A DNA stretch of 64,000 bases from Spirochaetes bacterium GWB1_60_80. GTDB lineage: Bacteria > Spirochaetota > Spirochaetia > Treponematales > UBA12059. A program made the translations under genes and the position numbers. Of this stretch, positions 7,965 through 17,213 are shown piece by piece. The DNA lies in assembly GCA_001829185.1 (NCBI GenBank), contig MIAR01000004.1, positions 124,001 through 188,000 on the forward strand, read 5' to 3'. How positions within the stretch are numbered: position 1 is the stretch's first letter; each line of letters begins with the position of its first letter. Under the pieces are notes generated by a model. The model saw only the letters and a list, made by a program, of their open reading frames with translations, had not been told where the DNA came from and did not search any database.

Positions 7965-9077
7965 TCAACCCAGCCGCTTCTTGACGGTTTTATACCAGAA
8001 CAGGCGCAAGGCCTCCGCCATACGATAGAGGCCGTACCAAAACGGACGCAAGGGCAGGTCCCAGGCGCCGGCGTAGTGCCTGACTTGGCCACCGAAACCG
8101 GTTTTGAAGCGATACAGGCCAGCCATGGGATGGGTTGGATCCTCGACCGGCGGGATACCGTAAAAATCGTATTCGCTACAACCGGCCAGCTTGGCGGCCT
8201 TGATAGCCGCCCATTGCAGCAGATAGGCGGGCATCAGGTTGCGCTTGAAGTCACTCGACGCGCCGTACAGGTAGACGGCCTGGCGGCCATAGAACAGGGT
8301 GACAATCGAAGCCAGCGCCTGACCGTCGTGCCGGGCCACCCAGACGCGGACATCCGGAACAATGGCCGTGTCCAGCGGCGCCGCCGCGCCGTGGCTGGCC
8401 GTGGCCAGCAGCTTAAGATAGTAGGCTTTGGCGTGCAAGGCGATGCGATCGCGCTTGGCGGTGGCCTGATACAAATCATAAAACGTCGCGATGGCCGTCT
8501 GGTCGGCGGCGGCGGTTCCGCTTTCCACGGCCGCCGCGACGCCTTTTTTCTCGGCCAGCTTGATGTTATAGCGCCATTTGGGCTTCATGGCCGCCAGCAA
8601 CTGGTCTTCGCCAGGCGACAGGTCGAGCACCACCGTGTCTGGGGGTTGGACATCGGCCGCCTTGCGCAACGGTGCGGACAAGACGAGGCGCTGCACGCTG
8701 GCCGCATCGACTGGAGGAGTAATTTCCGCCCGGAACCAGGCTGGGTCGAAACGGATAGCCAGGCAAGCGCCTGGCAGCAGCGGCCGCAACTGCCGGCCTA
8801 CGGCGCACAACCAGCTACTGGGGTCGTCCACCGGCTCGACGCAGTCCGGGCCGTGCGGGATGTAGGCCAGGCTGAGGCCGGCCGGCAGGCGGTGTACCAG
8901 GACGGACAGGCGCAGCGGCTGATTGCTGCCTGGTATGGTCAGCTCGGCGGCCAAGGACTGCACGCCCGGCCGTTGCTTGAAGGCCGCCCAGAAATCGCTC
9001 TGTAGAAACGAGCCCGCCGGGTAGCACTGATCGGCGGCCGCGGGCGGGCTACGCGGTCGATCTTCAGGGTTGGGCAT
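7965..9077 (-). CDS. FemX/MurM-like lipid II aminoacyltransferase (GNAT-fold)
   Basis: The 370-residue protein shows the FemABX pattern: an N-terminal half with FLQSDFWAAFK and LSLAYIPHGPD, then KPKWRYNIKLAEKKGV and a C-terminal half with a second GNAT-like fold (LYGASSDFKRNLMPAYLLQWAAIKAAK, YDFYGIPP, GLYRFKTGFGGQVRHYAGAWDLPL). Members transfer amino acids from aminoacyl-tRNA to the lysine or ornithine side chain of peptidoglycan precursors. The start is the ATG at 9077, 6 nt after the metG stop, so the gene is cotranscribed with metG. Such a link fits a tRNA-dependent enzyme but is not proof. The amino acid used cannot be told. There is no signal peptide, as expected for a membrane-proximal cytoplasmic enzyme. 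Confidence 0.85.
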   Translation of the reverse strand: MPNPEDRPRSPPAAADQCYPAGSFLQSDFWAAFKQRPGVQSLAAELTIPGSNQPLRLSVLVHRLPAGLSLAYIPHGPDCVEPVDDPSSWLCAVGRQLRPLLPGACLAIRFDPAWFRAEITPPVDAASVQRLVLSAPLRKAADVQPPDTVVLDLSPGEDQLLAAMKPKWRYNIKLAEKKGVAAAVESGTAAADQTAIATFYDLYQATAKRDRIALHAKAYYLKLLATASHGAAAPLDTAIVPDVRVWVARHDGQALASIVTLFYGRQAVYLYGASSDFKRNLMPAYLLQWAAIKAAKLAGCSEYDFYGIPPVEDPTHPMAGLYRFKTGFGGQVRHYAGAWDLPLRPFWYGLYRMAEALRLFWYKTVKKRLG

Positions 9078-9083
9078 CAAGCG

Positions 9084-11447
9084 TCAACCCACCGCGCCAT
9101 CAACGACCCGCTGGCAGACCAGGGCTTGGCCGTTGACCTGCAACTCGGCCGCACCGACCAGCACCCGTCCGCCCGCGGTCCGGATCGGCACCGAGAAAAA
9201 GCTGTCGATATCGATTTCGCCGGGCACGGGCGAATCGGCCGGAGTACCGGCCAGTAGGACGCGACTGCCCGGTACTCCGGCGGTGGCGTCCAGCACCTCG
9301 CACTGTTCCTGGACATCGGCGCCCTTGATGCTGGCGGCCAGCAGCATGCCGGCGCTGACCGTGCCGCGCAGCTTGGCCGGCTTCAGGTTATTGGCCAGGA
9401 CGATATGCTTGCCGAGCAGTTCCTCGGGTTTGTAAAACGGCACCAGACCGGAAACGATGACCCGTTCATTACCGCTGCCGTCATCGAGGGTCTCGATGTA
9501 CAGTTTGTCGGCCTTGGGATGTTGCTCGATTTTGACGATCTTGGCGACGCGCAGGTCTATCAGTTTGGCGAAACGTTCCTCGACCGGCAGATCGGCGTAC
9601 GGCAGGGGCTTGGGCTCGGCTACCGGCGGGGCGACGACTGGGCTGGCGGTAGCGGCTGTAGTGGCGCTGGCCGGGGCGACAGCCGCGCCCGCTTTGCCGC
9701 CAGCCGGCGCGGCCGACGACGCGGCCGACGATTTGTCGTGCTGGCGCTGGCTGCGCTCCTTCTGGCTGCCGGCATAGCGCTCGCGCAACTCGTCGATCTG
9801 CTTGGGATCGAGCTTGGCGAACAGGACGTCGGGGGTGCTGATGCGGGTCAGGCCCTGCAGTCGGCCCAGATCGAACCAGTCCAGAGTTTTTCCGGACACG
9901 GTGGCCTTACCGGAATCCAGCGTCAGGCCGAAGAAGCCGGCCAGCTTGGACATGGCCTGCGGCATGTAGGGATGCATGATGATGGCTAGGTCGCGCAGGA
10001 CGTAGCACAGGTCGGACAGCAGGCTGTCGGCCTTGGCCGGATCCTCGGTGCGGGCCTTCCAGGGCGCGGCGTCCTGGAAACGCTTGTTGGCCAGGTCGGC
10101 GATCTGGAAGGCCAGGCGGAAGGCGTCGCGCAGATCGGCCCGCTCTAGCCGCTGCCCGATCTCGCCTTCCAGGCGGCGGACTTCCAGCCAGAAGGCCTCG
10201 TCCGGCTGGCCGACGGGGATGGCACCTGAGTAAAAGCGGTCGATGAAGGCCAGGGTGCGGTTGGCCAGGTTACCAAGATTGCCGATCAGCTCGCCATTGA
10301 CCTTTTCCAGGAAATCCGACCAGGTAAAGGTAAAATCACTCTTCTCGGGCCGATTGTAGAAGATATAGAAGCGCCAGACGTCGGCCGGGATGCCGGTTTC
10401 CATGACGTCGGTGCCGAAGACGCCGATGCCCTTGCTCTTGGAAAATTTACCTGACTCGTAGTTGAGGTACTCGGAGCTGGACATGTGGTGCAGCATCGTC
10501 CAGGGGCGGCCGGAGGCCAGCAGGGTGCTCGGGAAAATCACGGTATGGAAGGGGATATTGTCCTTACCGATGAACTGGAACAGTTCAACGTTGGCCGGGT
10601 CCTGCCACCAGGAACGCCAATCCATGCCGTTCTCGTCGGCCAGGGTGGCGGCGATGGAAATATAACCGATTGGCGCGTCGAACCAGACGTAGAAAACCTT
10701 GTCCTCGAATCCGGCCTTGGGCACCGGGATGCCCCACTTCAGGTCCCGGGTGATGGCGCGCGGCTTGAGCCCGTCGCGGATCCAGGCCTGGGTCATCTGG
10801 ATAGCGTTGTTGGCCCAGAAGCCGTCGTGGCTGGCCTTCTGCATCCAGGCTTCCAGCTTGGGCCGGATGGCCGGCAGGTCGATATAGAGGTGCCGCGTGC
10901 TCTTGGGGTGCGGTGTCTGGCCGCAGACCGAGCAGCGCGGCTCTTTAAGGTCGGTCGGGTCGAGCAGCTTGCCGCACTGCTCGCACTGGTCGCCGCGGGC
11001 GTCGGCGTAGCCGCAGTGCGGGCAGTTGCCGCGCACGTAGCGGTCGGCCAGAAAGCGGTCGCAGGCCGGGCAGAACAGCTGCTCGATGGTCTCTTCCCGG
11101 ATGTAGCCGGCCTGGTCGAGGTCATGGAACAGGCCCTGGACGATCTCGGTCTGCCGAGGGGTGCTGGTGCGGCCGAACTTGTCGAAGGCGATGCCGAACC
11201 ATCGGTAGATATCGCGATGGATGGCGAAGAAGCGGCCACACAGTTCGGCCGGGCTGACGCCCTCTTCCTGGGCTTTGGTCTCGGTAGCGGTGCCGTACTC
11301 GTCGGTACCGCAGATGTAAAGGGTCTCGAAACCGCGCAGCCGGCAGCCGCGGGCATAGACATCGGCCGACAGGACCTGGATCAGGTTGCCGAGGTGGGGT
11401 ACGTTATTGACGTATGGCAGGGCACTGGTAACTAAGCGTCGTTTCAT
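9084..11447 (-). CDS. metG: Methionyl-tRNA synthetase with C-terminal tRNA-binding domain
   Basis: The 787-residue enzyme has the class I HIGH-equivalent VPHLGN near residue 18, a zinc-knuckle insertion with four CxxC pairs (CPAC, CPHC, CEQC, CSVC) around residues 125-175, and the KMSKS-equivalent KFSKSKG near residue 335. A low-complexity Ala/Ser/Thr/Pro linker (about residues 565-615) leads to an EMAPII/Trbp111-like OB domain (LIDLRVAKIVKIEQHPKADKLY ... LKPAKLRGTVSAGML) that aids dimerisation and tRNA binding. It charges tRNA-Met and initiator tRNA. The ATG at 11447 has no Shine-Dalgarno sequence, and a near-perfect promoter ends only 8 nt upstream, so the transcript is probably leaderless. 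The FemX-like gene follows in the same operon. Confidence 0.97.
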   Translation of the reverse strand: MKRRLVTSALPYVNNVPHLGNLIQVLSADVYARGCRLRGFETLYICGTDEYGTATETKAQEEGVSPAELCGRFFAIHRDIYRWFGIAFDKFGRTSTPRQTEIVQGLFHDLDQAGYIREETIEQLFCPACDRFLADRYVRGNCPHCGYADARGDQCEQCGKLLDPTDLKEPRCSVCGQTPHPKSTRHLYIDLPAIRPKLEAWMQKASHDGFWANNAIQMTQAWIRDGLKPRAITRDLKWGIPVPKAGFEDKVFYVWFDAPIGYISIAATLADENGMDWRSWWQDPANVELFQFIGKDNIPFHTVIFPSTLLASGRPWTMLHHMSSSEYLNYESGKFSKSKGIGVFGTDVMETGIPADVWRFYIFYNRPEKSDFTFTWSDFLEKVNGELIGNLGNLANRTLAFIDRFYSGAIPVGQPDEAFWLEVRRLEGEIGQRLERADLRDAFRLAFQIADLANKRFQDAAPWKARTEDPAKADSLLSDLCYVLRDLAIIMHPYMPQAMSKLAGFFGLTLDSGKATVSGKTLDWFDLGRLQGLTRISTPDVLFAKLDPKQIDELRERYAGSQKERSQRQHDKSSAASSAAPAGGKAGAAVAPASATTAATASPVVAPPVAEPKPLPYADLPVEERFAKLIDLRVAKIVKIEQHPKADKLYIETLDDGSGNERVIVSGLVPFYKPEELLGKHIVLANNLKPAKLRGTVSAGMLLAASIKGADVQEQCEVLDATAGVPGSRVLLAGTPADSPVPGEIDIDSFFSVPIRTAGGRVLVGAAELQVNGQALVCQRVVDGAVG

Positions 11448-11455
11448 GGTGCCAC

Positions 11456-11484
11456 ATAATACGGGCTGGTTTTGGCACTGTCAA
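11456..11484 (-). promoter_or_regulatory. Strong promoter directly abutting metG (predicted leaderless mRNA)
   Basis: Minus strand perfect TTGACA (11479-11484), 17 nt, TATTAT (11456-11461). Only 8 nt separate the -10 box from the metG ATG, so transcription should start at or within about 2 nt of the start codon. Confidence 0.75.
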
Positions 11485-11510
11485 GAAGCCGGCCGGCCGG
11501 CCGTGAATCG

Positions 11511-14500
11511 TCAAAACATGACGCGCAGGTTCAGGCCAAACTCGTAGCCGAAGCCGAAGCGGCTATAGGCCAGGTATTGGTAGAGGTTCTGGTTCAGGCT
11601 GGCCGAAACGCCGGCTGAGACGCGGGCCGCAACGATATAACGACTCTCGAAAGACTGGCGGAATTGGATAGTAAACGGTTGGTCGGCCGCCGCCTGCTGG
11701 AAACGAAGCTCGACGCTCCATAATTCGCGCCGCACCGCCGCCTCCGGATCGATCGCCGTCAGCCAGGCCGAGACCAGGTTTATTTCGTCCGCGCTCGCCT
11801 CCGCAGTCTCATCGGTCGGCACCGGGCGGAGGTCCTCGTCTGAATCGGGCGAACCAAGCGCCAATGCCAGGAGCTTGTCAAGCAGGCTGCCGAACCAGGT
11901 TTCTTCCAGTCGGCGGTTGAAACCGACGAGGGCGCCGGCCGACCAGGTAGCCTCCAGCCGGGTGCTGGCTAATTTGCCGTCAAGGGACAGGTTGATCCCC
12001 CCGCCCGTTTCATCGGCCAGGTTGGCGCTGGCCGTGGCCGTCAACTGCGGCAGCATTACCCCGTCCGGCAACCAATTGAAGCTGCCGCCGAATTTCCAGG
12101 CATACTCGTCCAGTTCGACTGATTTAAACCAAGGATGCGGCGAACGGGCGGCGAAGACATTGACCGCCAGCGCCTCGGCCCGGACCGACAAGCTAGAAAC
12201 GTCGGCCATAGTATCGCCCTGCCGTTCCAGCGACCGTTGCCAGCCGAGGGTCAGACGTAGCGGCACCAGCAAGTCCAACCAACCGTAGCCAACCGGACGT
12301 TCCAACGCCAGACTGACCCTTGGCTGCCAGCTGGCCTGGCTGGCGGTCGGATTGGCCGCCAGGAACAGCTGTGGCAGATCCGGGTTGAAGAACTCGTCGA
12401 TCGGCCAGCTTGCCCACAAGCCCAGGCTGCCGGTCGTGTTCAGCCACCAAGTAAGCATATCGGCGCCGAAACCGTCCTCCGGGAAAGCGCCGGCGGTCTG
12501 TTGGGCGCGCTGGTAGGCCAAGCTAAAGCCGAAGGGGCCGATGCGCCAGGGTATGGTCAGCCCAGCCTCGAGCGAGGAGCGTGGCAGGCTGTCGCCGCCA
12601 GAGAGCTGGGCGGCGGTCGCCTCAAACCAGCCGGCTGGGCCAAGCCGCAACGACAGGCTGCTGCGCCGATTGTCGGCTACCCAAGCCTGAACCGGCAGGA
12701 CATACGGCCAGGTGGCCAACCAACCATCAGCCCAGGTCAAACCGGAAAAGCGACCGCCCGGCAGCTGTTCGAGCAAGTCCAGCCGCAGCGTCGCCAGGGC
12801 GGCACTACCGACGCTGCCTTGCCAGCGTCGTACAAACAGGCTGGCTGAATCTTCCGCCCGGTATCCCAGGTCAAGTTTCCAGCTCTCCCAGCCCAGCCGC
12901 AGGCCGAGTTGATGGGACAAGCGGGCCAGGCCGGCATTGTCGTAAAAATCGTGGCTGGCCGAGACAGCCGGCAGCGGCTGCCAAGCCGCTGGTGTAGCCA
13001 GGGCCAGTGCATAGCCGGCCCCCAGGTTGGCAGTCTCGCTGCCAATGGCTGGCTCCAGCCGGGCGCCCAGACGCAGCCACTCCAGATCGTAACCGGCCGC
13101 GAAACGGCTCTGGAGAGCCGTTATCGACGAACCGGCCGCCGGCAGATTAGCCAATCCGTAAGCGGAGACTAGCGCCGAAAACCCGCTGTCTGCGGCCGGG
13201 CGATACTGCCAGGCAGCGTCGGCCAGAAAGCTGGCCCCCTCGAGGGGATCCAATAGCAGGAACTCGGCCAACTGCAAGCTGGCTGTTTCCAGGCCGCTGA
13301 CCGCCAGCTCCACGATGGTAATGGCGCGCGCCGCATTGCAGGCCAGCACTTCGGCACCGGCCAAAGGCTCGAGCGCGGTGCCAGGGCTGGCGATCAACAA
13401 CTGGGGCTGCGCGGCGACCAGATCCAGTTCCAGCCGATACCACAGCCCGGTTGCCAAGGAAGCCAGCGGCAGGCGCAGGGTTATGCCGTCTGTCCCGTCG
13501 CCTAGATGCAGGTCGATCTCGGCCGCGCTATCGCAGCTGCCCGTCAACTGCAGGAAAAAGGAAAGCCTTCGATGCGTCGCCGGCAGCCGACTAGCCTGAT
13601 AGCTGCGTAGCCGCACGGCTTGGCCGGGAAGCGCCGCGCTGGTGGCGATGGTCAGGGCGACCGGCCTGGTAGCGGCCAAGCCCTGCGCCTGGTAGAACTC
13701 TTCCCAGTCGGCGGCCAGTTGCGGCAGATAGACCGAGCTTACGGTTTGCGTAGCCGCGTCGTGCTCCAGCACCATGAAGGTCGTGGTGTGCGTCAAGTCC
13801 GGTTGGAGGTCCAGCAAGTACATGGCGTTGGCGCTATCCAGCCGGCTCAAGCGGCCATGAAGCGCCAGGTGCCAGGGCTGGTCGGCGTCCGGTGCGATGG
13901 ATTCAGCGGCCGCGCTCAGGCCAAGCCAGGCTGGCAGCAGCGAGCGGCCATCACTGTCGGCGGCCGGCAAGGGCAGGCGGCCACCCAGCGCCAGCGCCAG
14001 GCGCAGCCGGTCCGGCCAGGTTTTGGTCAGGCCGAATCCGAGGGTCAGCGAACGATCCAGGCTATCCGGATCGGCCAGACTGTACTCGACCTGGATTTCT
14101 TCGCCGGCCGCCGGTGGCGGCAGCAAGTCGAGTCGACCGGTAGATGGGTCGTATTCAAAAGCGGGGCTGGGCAGGCCATTGCGCCAGACACTGATCGAGC
14201 CCGGGCTGGCGTCCGGATCGATCATGATGGCGTCCGCTTCGCGCAGTTGGTCAAGGACAAGCTCGAAAGGCGACAACAAGGGTGACAAGGGTGCCGTGAC
14301 GGTCGGTACCGGCGGCGGCGCGCCATACAGCCAAGCGGCGTCGGCGCTGAACGGCCGCATGAATCCGTCATCGGTCGCCGAAACCGCGGCCCCGGCCAGC
14401 GTCACCCGGACCAAGTCATCGCCCAGGCGCTCGATGGCAAAGGACCCATCCGTCAGCATGGTACGGCGTGATCGGACTGTCACCTCCGCCAGACCGTCGC

Positions 14501-15380
14501 TGCCCGGCAATTCATACAGATTGGCCGCCTCATAAAGGTTGGCCGCAGCGGGGTCATACAACGGGGCGGCCTGTTCCAGAGCGTCGGCGTCAAACCAGGC
14601 GGCGTCAATCGGTCCGGCCGCCTGGCGATCCAGGATGATGACCGCCGTGGACTGGTCGAGGCTGTACTCATCGGCGGCCAGCTGACGCCGGCCGGCTGCG
14701 CTGGTCTCGTAGACCCGTACTTGACTGACCGGGCTAGCCCCGGGCAGGATGAAGGAACGACCGCGCAACCAGGTATCGATTCCGGCCACGCGGCTTTCCA
14801 AGCCGAAATAGCCGGAGAAGCGGCGGGTGCGCGACGCCGACGAATCGAAGCGAATCATGGCCTGGGCGGCCAGAGCCTGCTCCGCCCATTCCAGGCTGGT
14901 TTCCAACCCGAAGGCGCCTTCCACCGCGCCAAAGCCCAGGAACGGATAAGCCGGGAAATCAATCTGATGGTTGCCGAGCCTCAGTTCTCGGATCACATCC
15001 GTTTCGTCGCCGAAATAGCCCAAGGAAAACCAGGTATCGCGCCAGTTATCGGTTAGCGTGGTCTCAAGCTGCCACTTGGTTTCCAAGGCCAGCAATACAT
15101 ACAGATCCGGCTGTTGCTTGAACAGCAAAGGCACCGGGTTGAAGTTGTCGCCCGTCGGATTGTTAAGCGAAAAACTGCCCAGGCTGGACAGTGCCAGATT
15201 CCAGTATCCCTGGGCGAAAAGCTCAACGCTGCTGTCGGCTATAGTGGTAGCCAACAGGCTGGATGGAGCCTCGGCCGGCAGACCGGCGGGGCTATTCTCG
15301 CCGCTGGCCGTTTGGGCAGACAGGCTCGCCAGGCCGATTGTGAGAAAAAAGCAATAACACAGGCTTTTCATATTTCGCAT
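11511..15380 (-). CDS. Large exported, outer-membrane-barrel-like protein of unknown function
   Basis: This 1289-residue protein has an N-terminal signal peptide (hydrophobic CYCFFLTIGLASLSAQ) and ends in alternating aromatic/hydrophobic strands closing with a terminal phenylalanine (FGFGYEFGLNLRVMF), like the last beta-strand of outer-membrane barrels. The middle (residues about 230-470) has repeated patterns of the form VRVY..., AFEYDPSTGRLDLLPPP and GEEIQVEY, reminiscent of the linker repeats of SprA-like secretion proteins. Residues about 750-1289 are rich in amphipathic strands. I do not recognise a named family. An alternative start lies at 15371 (MKSLCY), which keeps the signal peptide and has GGA 9 nt upstream. 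It is transcribed divergently from the next gene, with only 44 bp between starts. No neighbour explains its role. Confidence 0.75.
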   Translation of the reverse strand: MRNMKSLCYCFFLTIGLASLSAQTASGENSPAGLPAEAPSSLLATTIADSSVELFAQGYWNLALSSLGSFSLNNPTGDNFNPVPLLFKQQPDLYVLLALETKWQLETTLTDNWRDTWFSLGYFGDETDVIRELRLGNHQIDFPAYPFLGFGAVEGAFGLETSLEWAEQALAAQAMIRFDSSASRTRRFSGYFGLESRVAGIDTWLRGRSFILPGASPVSQVRVYETSAAGRRQLAADEYSLDQSTAVIILDRQAAGPIDAAWFDADALEQAAPLYDPAAANLYEAANLYELPGSDGLAEVTVRSRRTMLTDGSFAIERLGDDLVRVTLAGAAVSATDDGFMRPFSADAAWLYGAPPPVPTVTAPLSPLLSPFELVLDQLREADAIMIDPDASPGSISVWRNGLPSPAFEYDPSTGRLDLLPPPAAGEEIQVEYSLADPDSLDRSLTLGFGLTKTWPDRLRLALALGGRLPLPAADSDGRSLLPAWLGLSAAAESIAPDADQPWHLALHGRLSRLDSANAMYLLDLQPDLTHTTTFMVLEHDAATQTVSSVYLPQLAADWEEFYQAQGLAATRPVALTIATSAALPGQAVRLRSYQASRLPATHRRLSFFLQLTGSCDSAAEIDLHLGDGTDGITLRLPLASLATGLWYRLELDLVAAQPQLLIASPGTALEPLAGAEVLACNAARAITIVELAVSGLETASLQLAEFLLLDPLEGASFLADAAWQYRPAADSGFSALVSAYGLANLPAAGSSITALQSRFAAGYDLEWLRLGARLEPAIGSETANLGAGYALALATPAAWQPLPAVSASHDFYDNAGLARLSHQLGLRLGWESWKLDLGYRAEDSASLFVRRWQGSVGSAALATLRLDLLEQLPGGRFSGLTWADGWLATWPYVLPVQAWVADNRRSSLSLRLGPAGWFEATAAQLSGGDSLPRSSLEAGLTIPWRIGPFGFSLAYQRAQQTAGAFPEDGFGADMLTWWLNTTGSLGLWASWPIDEFFNPDLPQLFLAANPTASQASWQPRVSLALERPVGYGWLDLLVPLRLTLGWQRSLERQGDTMADVSSLSVRAEALAVNVFAARSPHPWFKSVELDEYAWKFGGSFNWLPDGVMLPQLTATASANLADETGGGINLSLDGKLASTRLEATWSAGALVGFNRRLEETWFGSLLDKLLALALGSPDSDEDLRPVPTDETAEASADEINLVSAWLTAIDPEAAVRRELWSVELRFQQAAADQPFTIQFRQSFESRYIVAARVSAGVSASLNQNLYQYLAYSRFGFGYEFGLNLRVMF

Positions 15381-15424
15381 TCCAGAGTATTATTGTATAG
15401 AACGAAAGGGAGGCTGGGAAGCCC

Positions 15425-16381
15425 ATGGCGCAGCACCAGGCAATAGAAAAACCCGATTTCCACCCAGTTTTCTCGATACTGGCCATCTTGTCGGTCGGGC
15501 TAGTGTTGTTTGGCGGCTTGGCAGGCGTCATTACCGGCAGTTGGCAAGTCCGCATGTACGTGGCCATCGCCAGCATGATCTTCGATCTGGTTTTCGTGCT
15601 TGAATTCCTGCTCCGGCTTTTCGTATTCCTGCCCGCCCCCTCCACCCGGCCGGCCAGCCACTTGGTCGAAATGATACTGCTGCTGGTATCCTCGGCCGTG
15701 CCGTTCGTCATCGTGTCCGGCCCATTCATCCTCGGCTGGGCGAACGCCGATTTCACCTTGGCTGCGGTGCGGGGCTACTGGACTTCGCCGAACGCGGTGG
15801 CCGCACTCGGCACCATCGCCAGTTTGCGCCTGCTTCGGCCCCTGCGCTTTTTTATCGCCCCCCTGGTCGACCAGCAGGCCGGTAAATTATTCATAGCGCT
15901 GATCGCCGCCTTGCTCTGCCTGGTATTCGGCTTCGCCGTGGCGGTCGACGCCCTGCTGCTCCCCGGCTATCGCGGCGCGCTCATCGACACGCGGCGCGGC
16001 ATCAGCGCCAATCTGGTGCTGCTCCCGGTGGCGGAAGCGAACCTGGCGGCCAGGAGCAATGTCGATATCCAGGCCCTCCGCATCGATGGCCGGCTGATTT
16101 TCAGCGACCGCGACGCCAAGAGTCTCCGCCCGGGCGACTACGAGTACTACGGTGACGAGCGGAGCGGCACCTGGTTCTCGCTCAAGCCGTGGCAACGCGC
16201 CCGGTCGCTGCTGGAAATATTATCCGCCCTGCTGGCAATCAGCCTGCCGTTATTGCTGGCGGCGGGGCTTAGGCCGCGCCTCAGCGACGGCCAGAGCGCT
16301 GCGCTGCCGCCGGATAGCGACGACTCGCCACTCCACCAGCCCGTCGGACATGCCGAACTGGACGGGATACTCGGCAAATGA
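15425..16381 (+). CDS. Six-helix membrane protein with voltage-sensor-like S1-S4 and no recognisable pore filter
   Basis: The 318-residue protein has hydrophobic segments at about residues 16-37, 43-68, 80-100, an amphipathic arginine-bearing helix near 122-145, then about 154-180 and 258-282. The second segment reads FVLEFLLRLF, like the S2 motif of voltage-gated channels. The third has HLVEMILLLVSSAVPF, like S3. The fourth, SLRLLRPLRFFI, has arginines at every third position as in S4. Between the fifth and sixth helices there is a soluble loop of about 80 residues (from the GYRG region to YEYYGDERSGTWFS) instead of a P-loop with a TVGYG-type filter. The start is supported by GGGAGG upstream. 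It could be a degenerate ion channel, a voltage- or stress-sensing protein, or an unrelated membrane protein with chance similarity. Confidence 0.7.
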   Translation: MAQHQAIEKPDFHPVFSILAILSVGLVLFGGLAGVITGSWQVRMYVAIASMIFDLVFVLEFLLRLFVFLPAPSTRPASHLVEMILLLVSSAVPFVIVSGPFILGWANADFTLAAVRGYWTSPNAVAALGTIASLRLLRPLRFFIAPLVDQQAGKLFIALIAALLCLVFGFAVAVDALLLPGYRGALIDTRRGISANLVLLPVAEANLAARSNVDIQALRIDGRLIFSDRDAKSLRPGDYEYYGDERSGTWFSLKPWQRARSLLEILSALLAISLPLLLAAGLRPRLSDGQSAALPPDSDDSPLHQPVGHAELDGILGK

Positions 16382-16475
16382 TAATCGGGTTTCGCTTGCC
16401 GGTTCCGCCAACAGCCTCTACTCCGGTTAAACCCGGCTATCCGTCGACCGCCCCTTCCCGGGAAATCCAGCCCGA

Positions 16476-17114
16476 ATGCCTTTCCGCATGATACTCCGAA
16501 GGCCGGTCAGGATGGCCCTGGCCGTCAGCCTGGCATTGGTGGCGGGGCTGTGCTGTTCCTGCCTCGACGCCAGCGTCACTATCAGCCTTCCGGAAACCGG
16601 ACCGGTCGTGGTCAAGCTCGACTACCAGGTCAGCCGCTTGCTCATCTCCCTGACTGGCGTTGAACCGTGGCTGGAGATTCAGCCGCTGCCGGTCAGCCTC
16701 GCCGGGTTGGAGCAACGGGCGGCCACCTTTGGGGCAAGCCTCAGCCAGGCTAGCGAAGAAACGCTGCTGGACGGGCAGCGTATCCAGGCGACGTTATCGT
16801 TTCCCGACCTGGCCAGCCTGGTCGCCTTTATAAACACGCCGACCATCGCCGCCAGCTACAGCGCCACCCCTACCCAAGGAATCGAACTGCAACTGCTCCC
16901 ACCCGACCGACGCTTTCTGCCGGCCGACGGCACCGCCCAGGCTTTTCTGGAAGCCACCTTCCCGTCCGCCAGCCTGGAGCTGACCCTGAATCTGCCCAGC
17001 CCCCCCAGTAGCGCGCGCGGTTTCACTGTTCACGGGCGGCAAGCCCAATACCGCCAAGGAACGATTGACTTGTTGTTTGGCGGCGATACAATCAGCCTTG
17101 CGCTTGACTGGTAA
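16476..17114 (+). CDS. Small predicted lipoprotein, unknown function
   Basis: This 212-residue protein has an arginine-rich n-region (MPFRMILRRPVR), a hydrophobic stretch (ALAVSLALVAGL) and a cysteine cluster CCSC that could serve as a relaxed spirochaete lipobox. The mature part is beta-rich (VTISLPETGPVVVKLDY, SLELTLNLPSP) without a recognised domain. In-frame ATGs at 16488 and 16512 are alternative starts, and no strong Shine-Dalgarno sequence decides between them. It lies 94 nt after the six-helix membrane gene and 99 nt before another lipoprotein, all on the plus strand, so the three may be cotranscribed. Confidence 0.65.
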   Translation: MPFRMILRRPVRMALAVSLALVAGLCCSCLDASVTISLPETGPVVVKLDYQVSRLLISLTGVEPWLEIQPLPVSLAGLEQRAATFGASLSQASEETLLDGQRIQATLSFPDLASLVAFINTPTIAASYSATPTQGIELQLLPPDRRFLPADGTAQAFLEATFPSASLELTLNLPSPPSSARGFTVHGRQAQYRQGTIDLLFGGDTISLALDW

Positions 17115-17138
17115 AAGAACTAAAATCAAAACGTCGGG

Positions 17139-17154
17139 TTTGGCTGCAGCCAAA
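17139..17154. other. Perfect 16-bp palindrome in intergenic gap
   Basis: TTTGGCTGCAGCCAAA is fully self-complementary. It lies 60 nt before the next lipoprotein start. It could be a short transcript hairpin or a regulator site; there is no further evidence. Confidence 0.3.
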
Positions 17155-17213
17155 GGCCGCCCGATGCTAACAGCAGACCGGGACGCCCATTCGGGCTGCC
17201 CGTAGGAGGTTTC

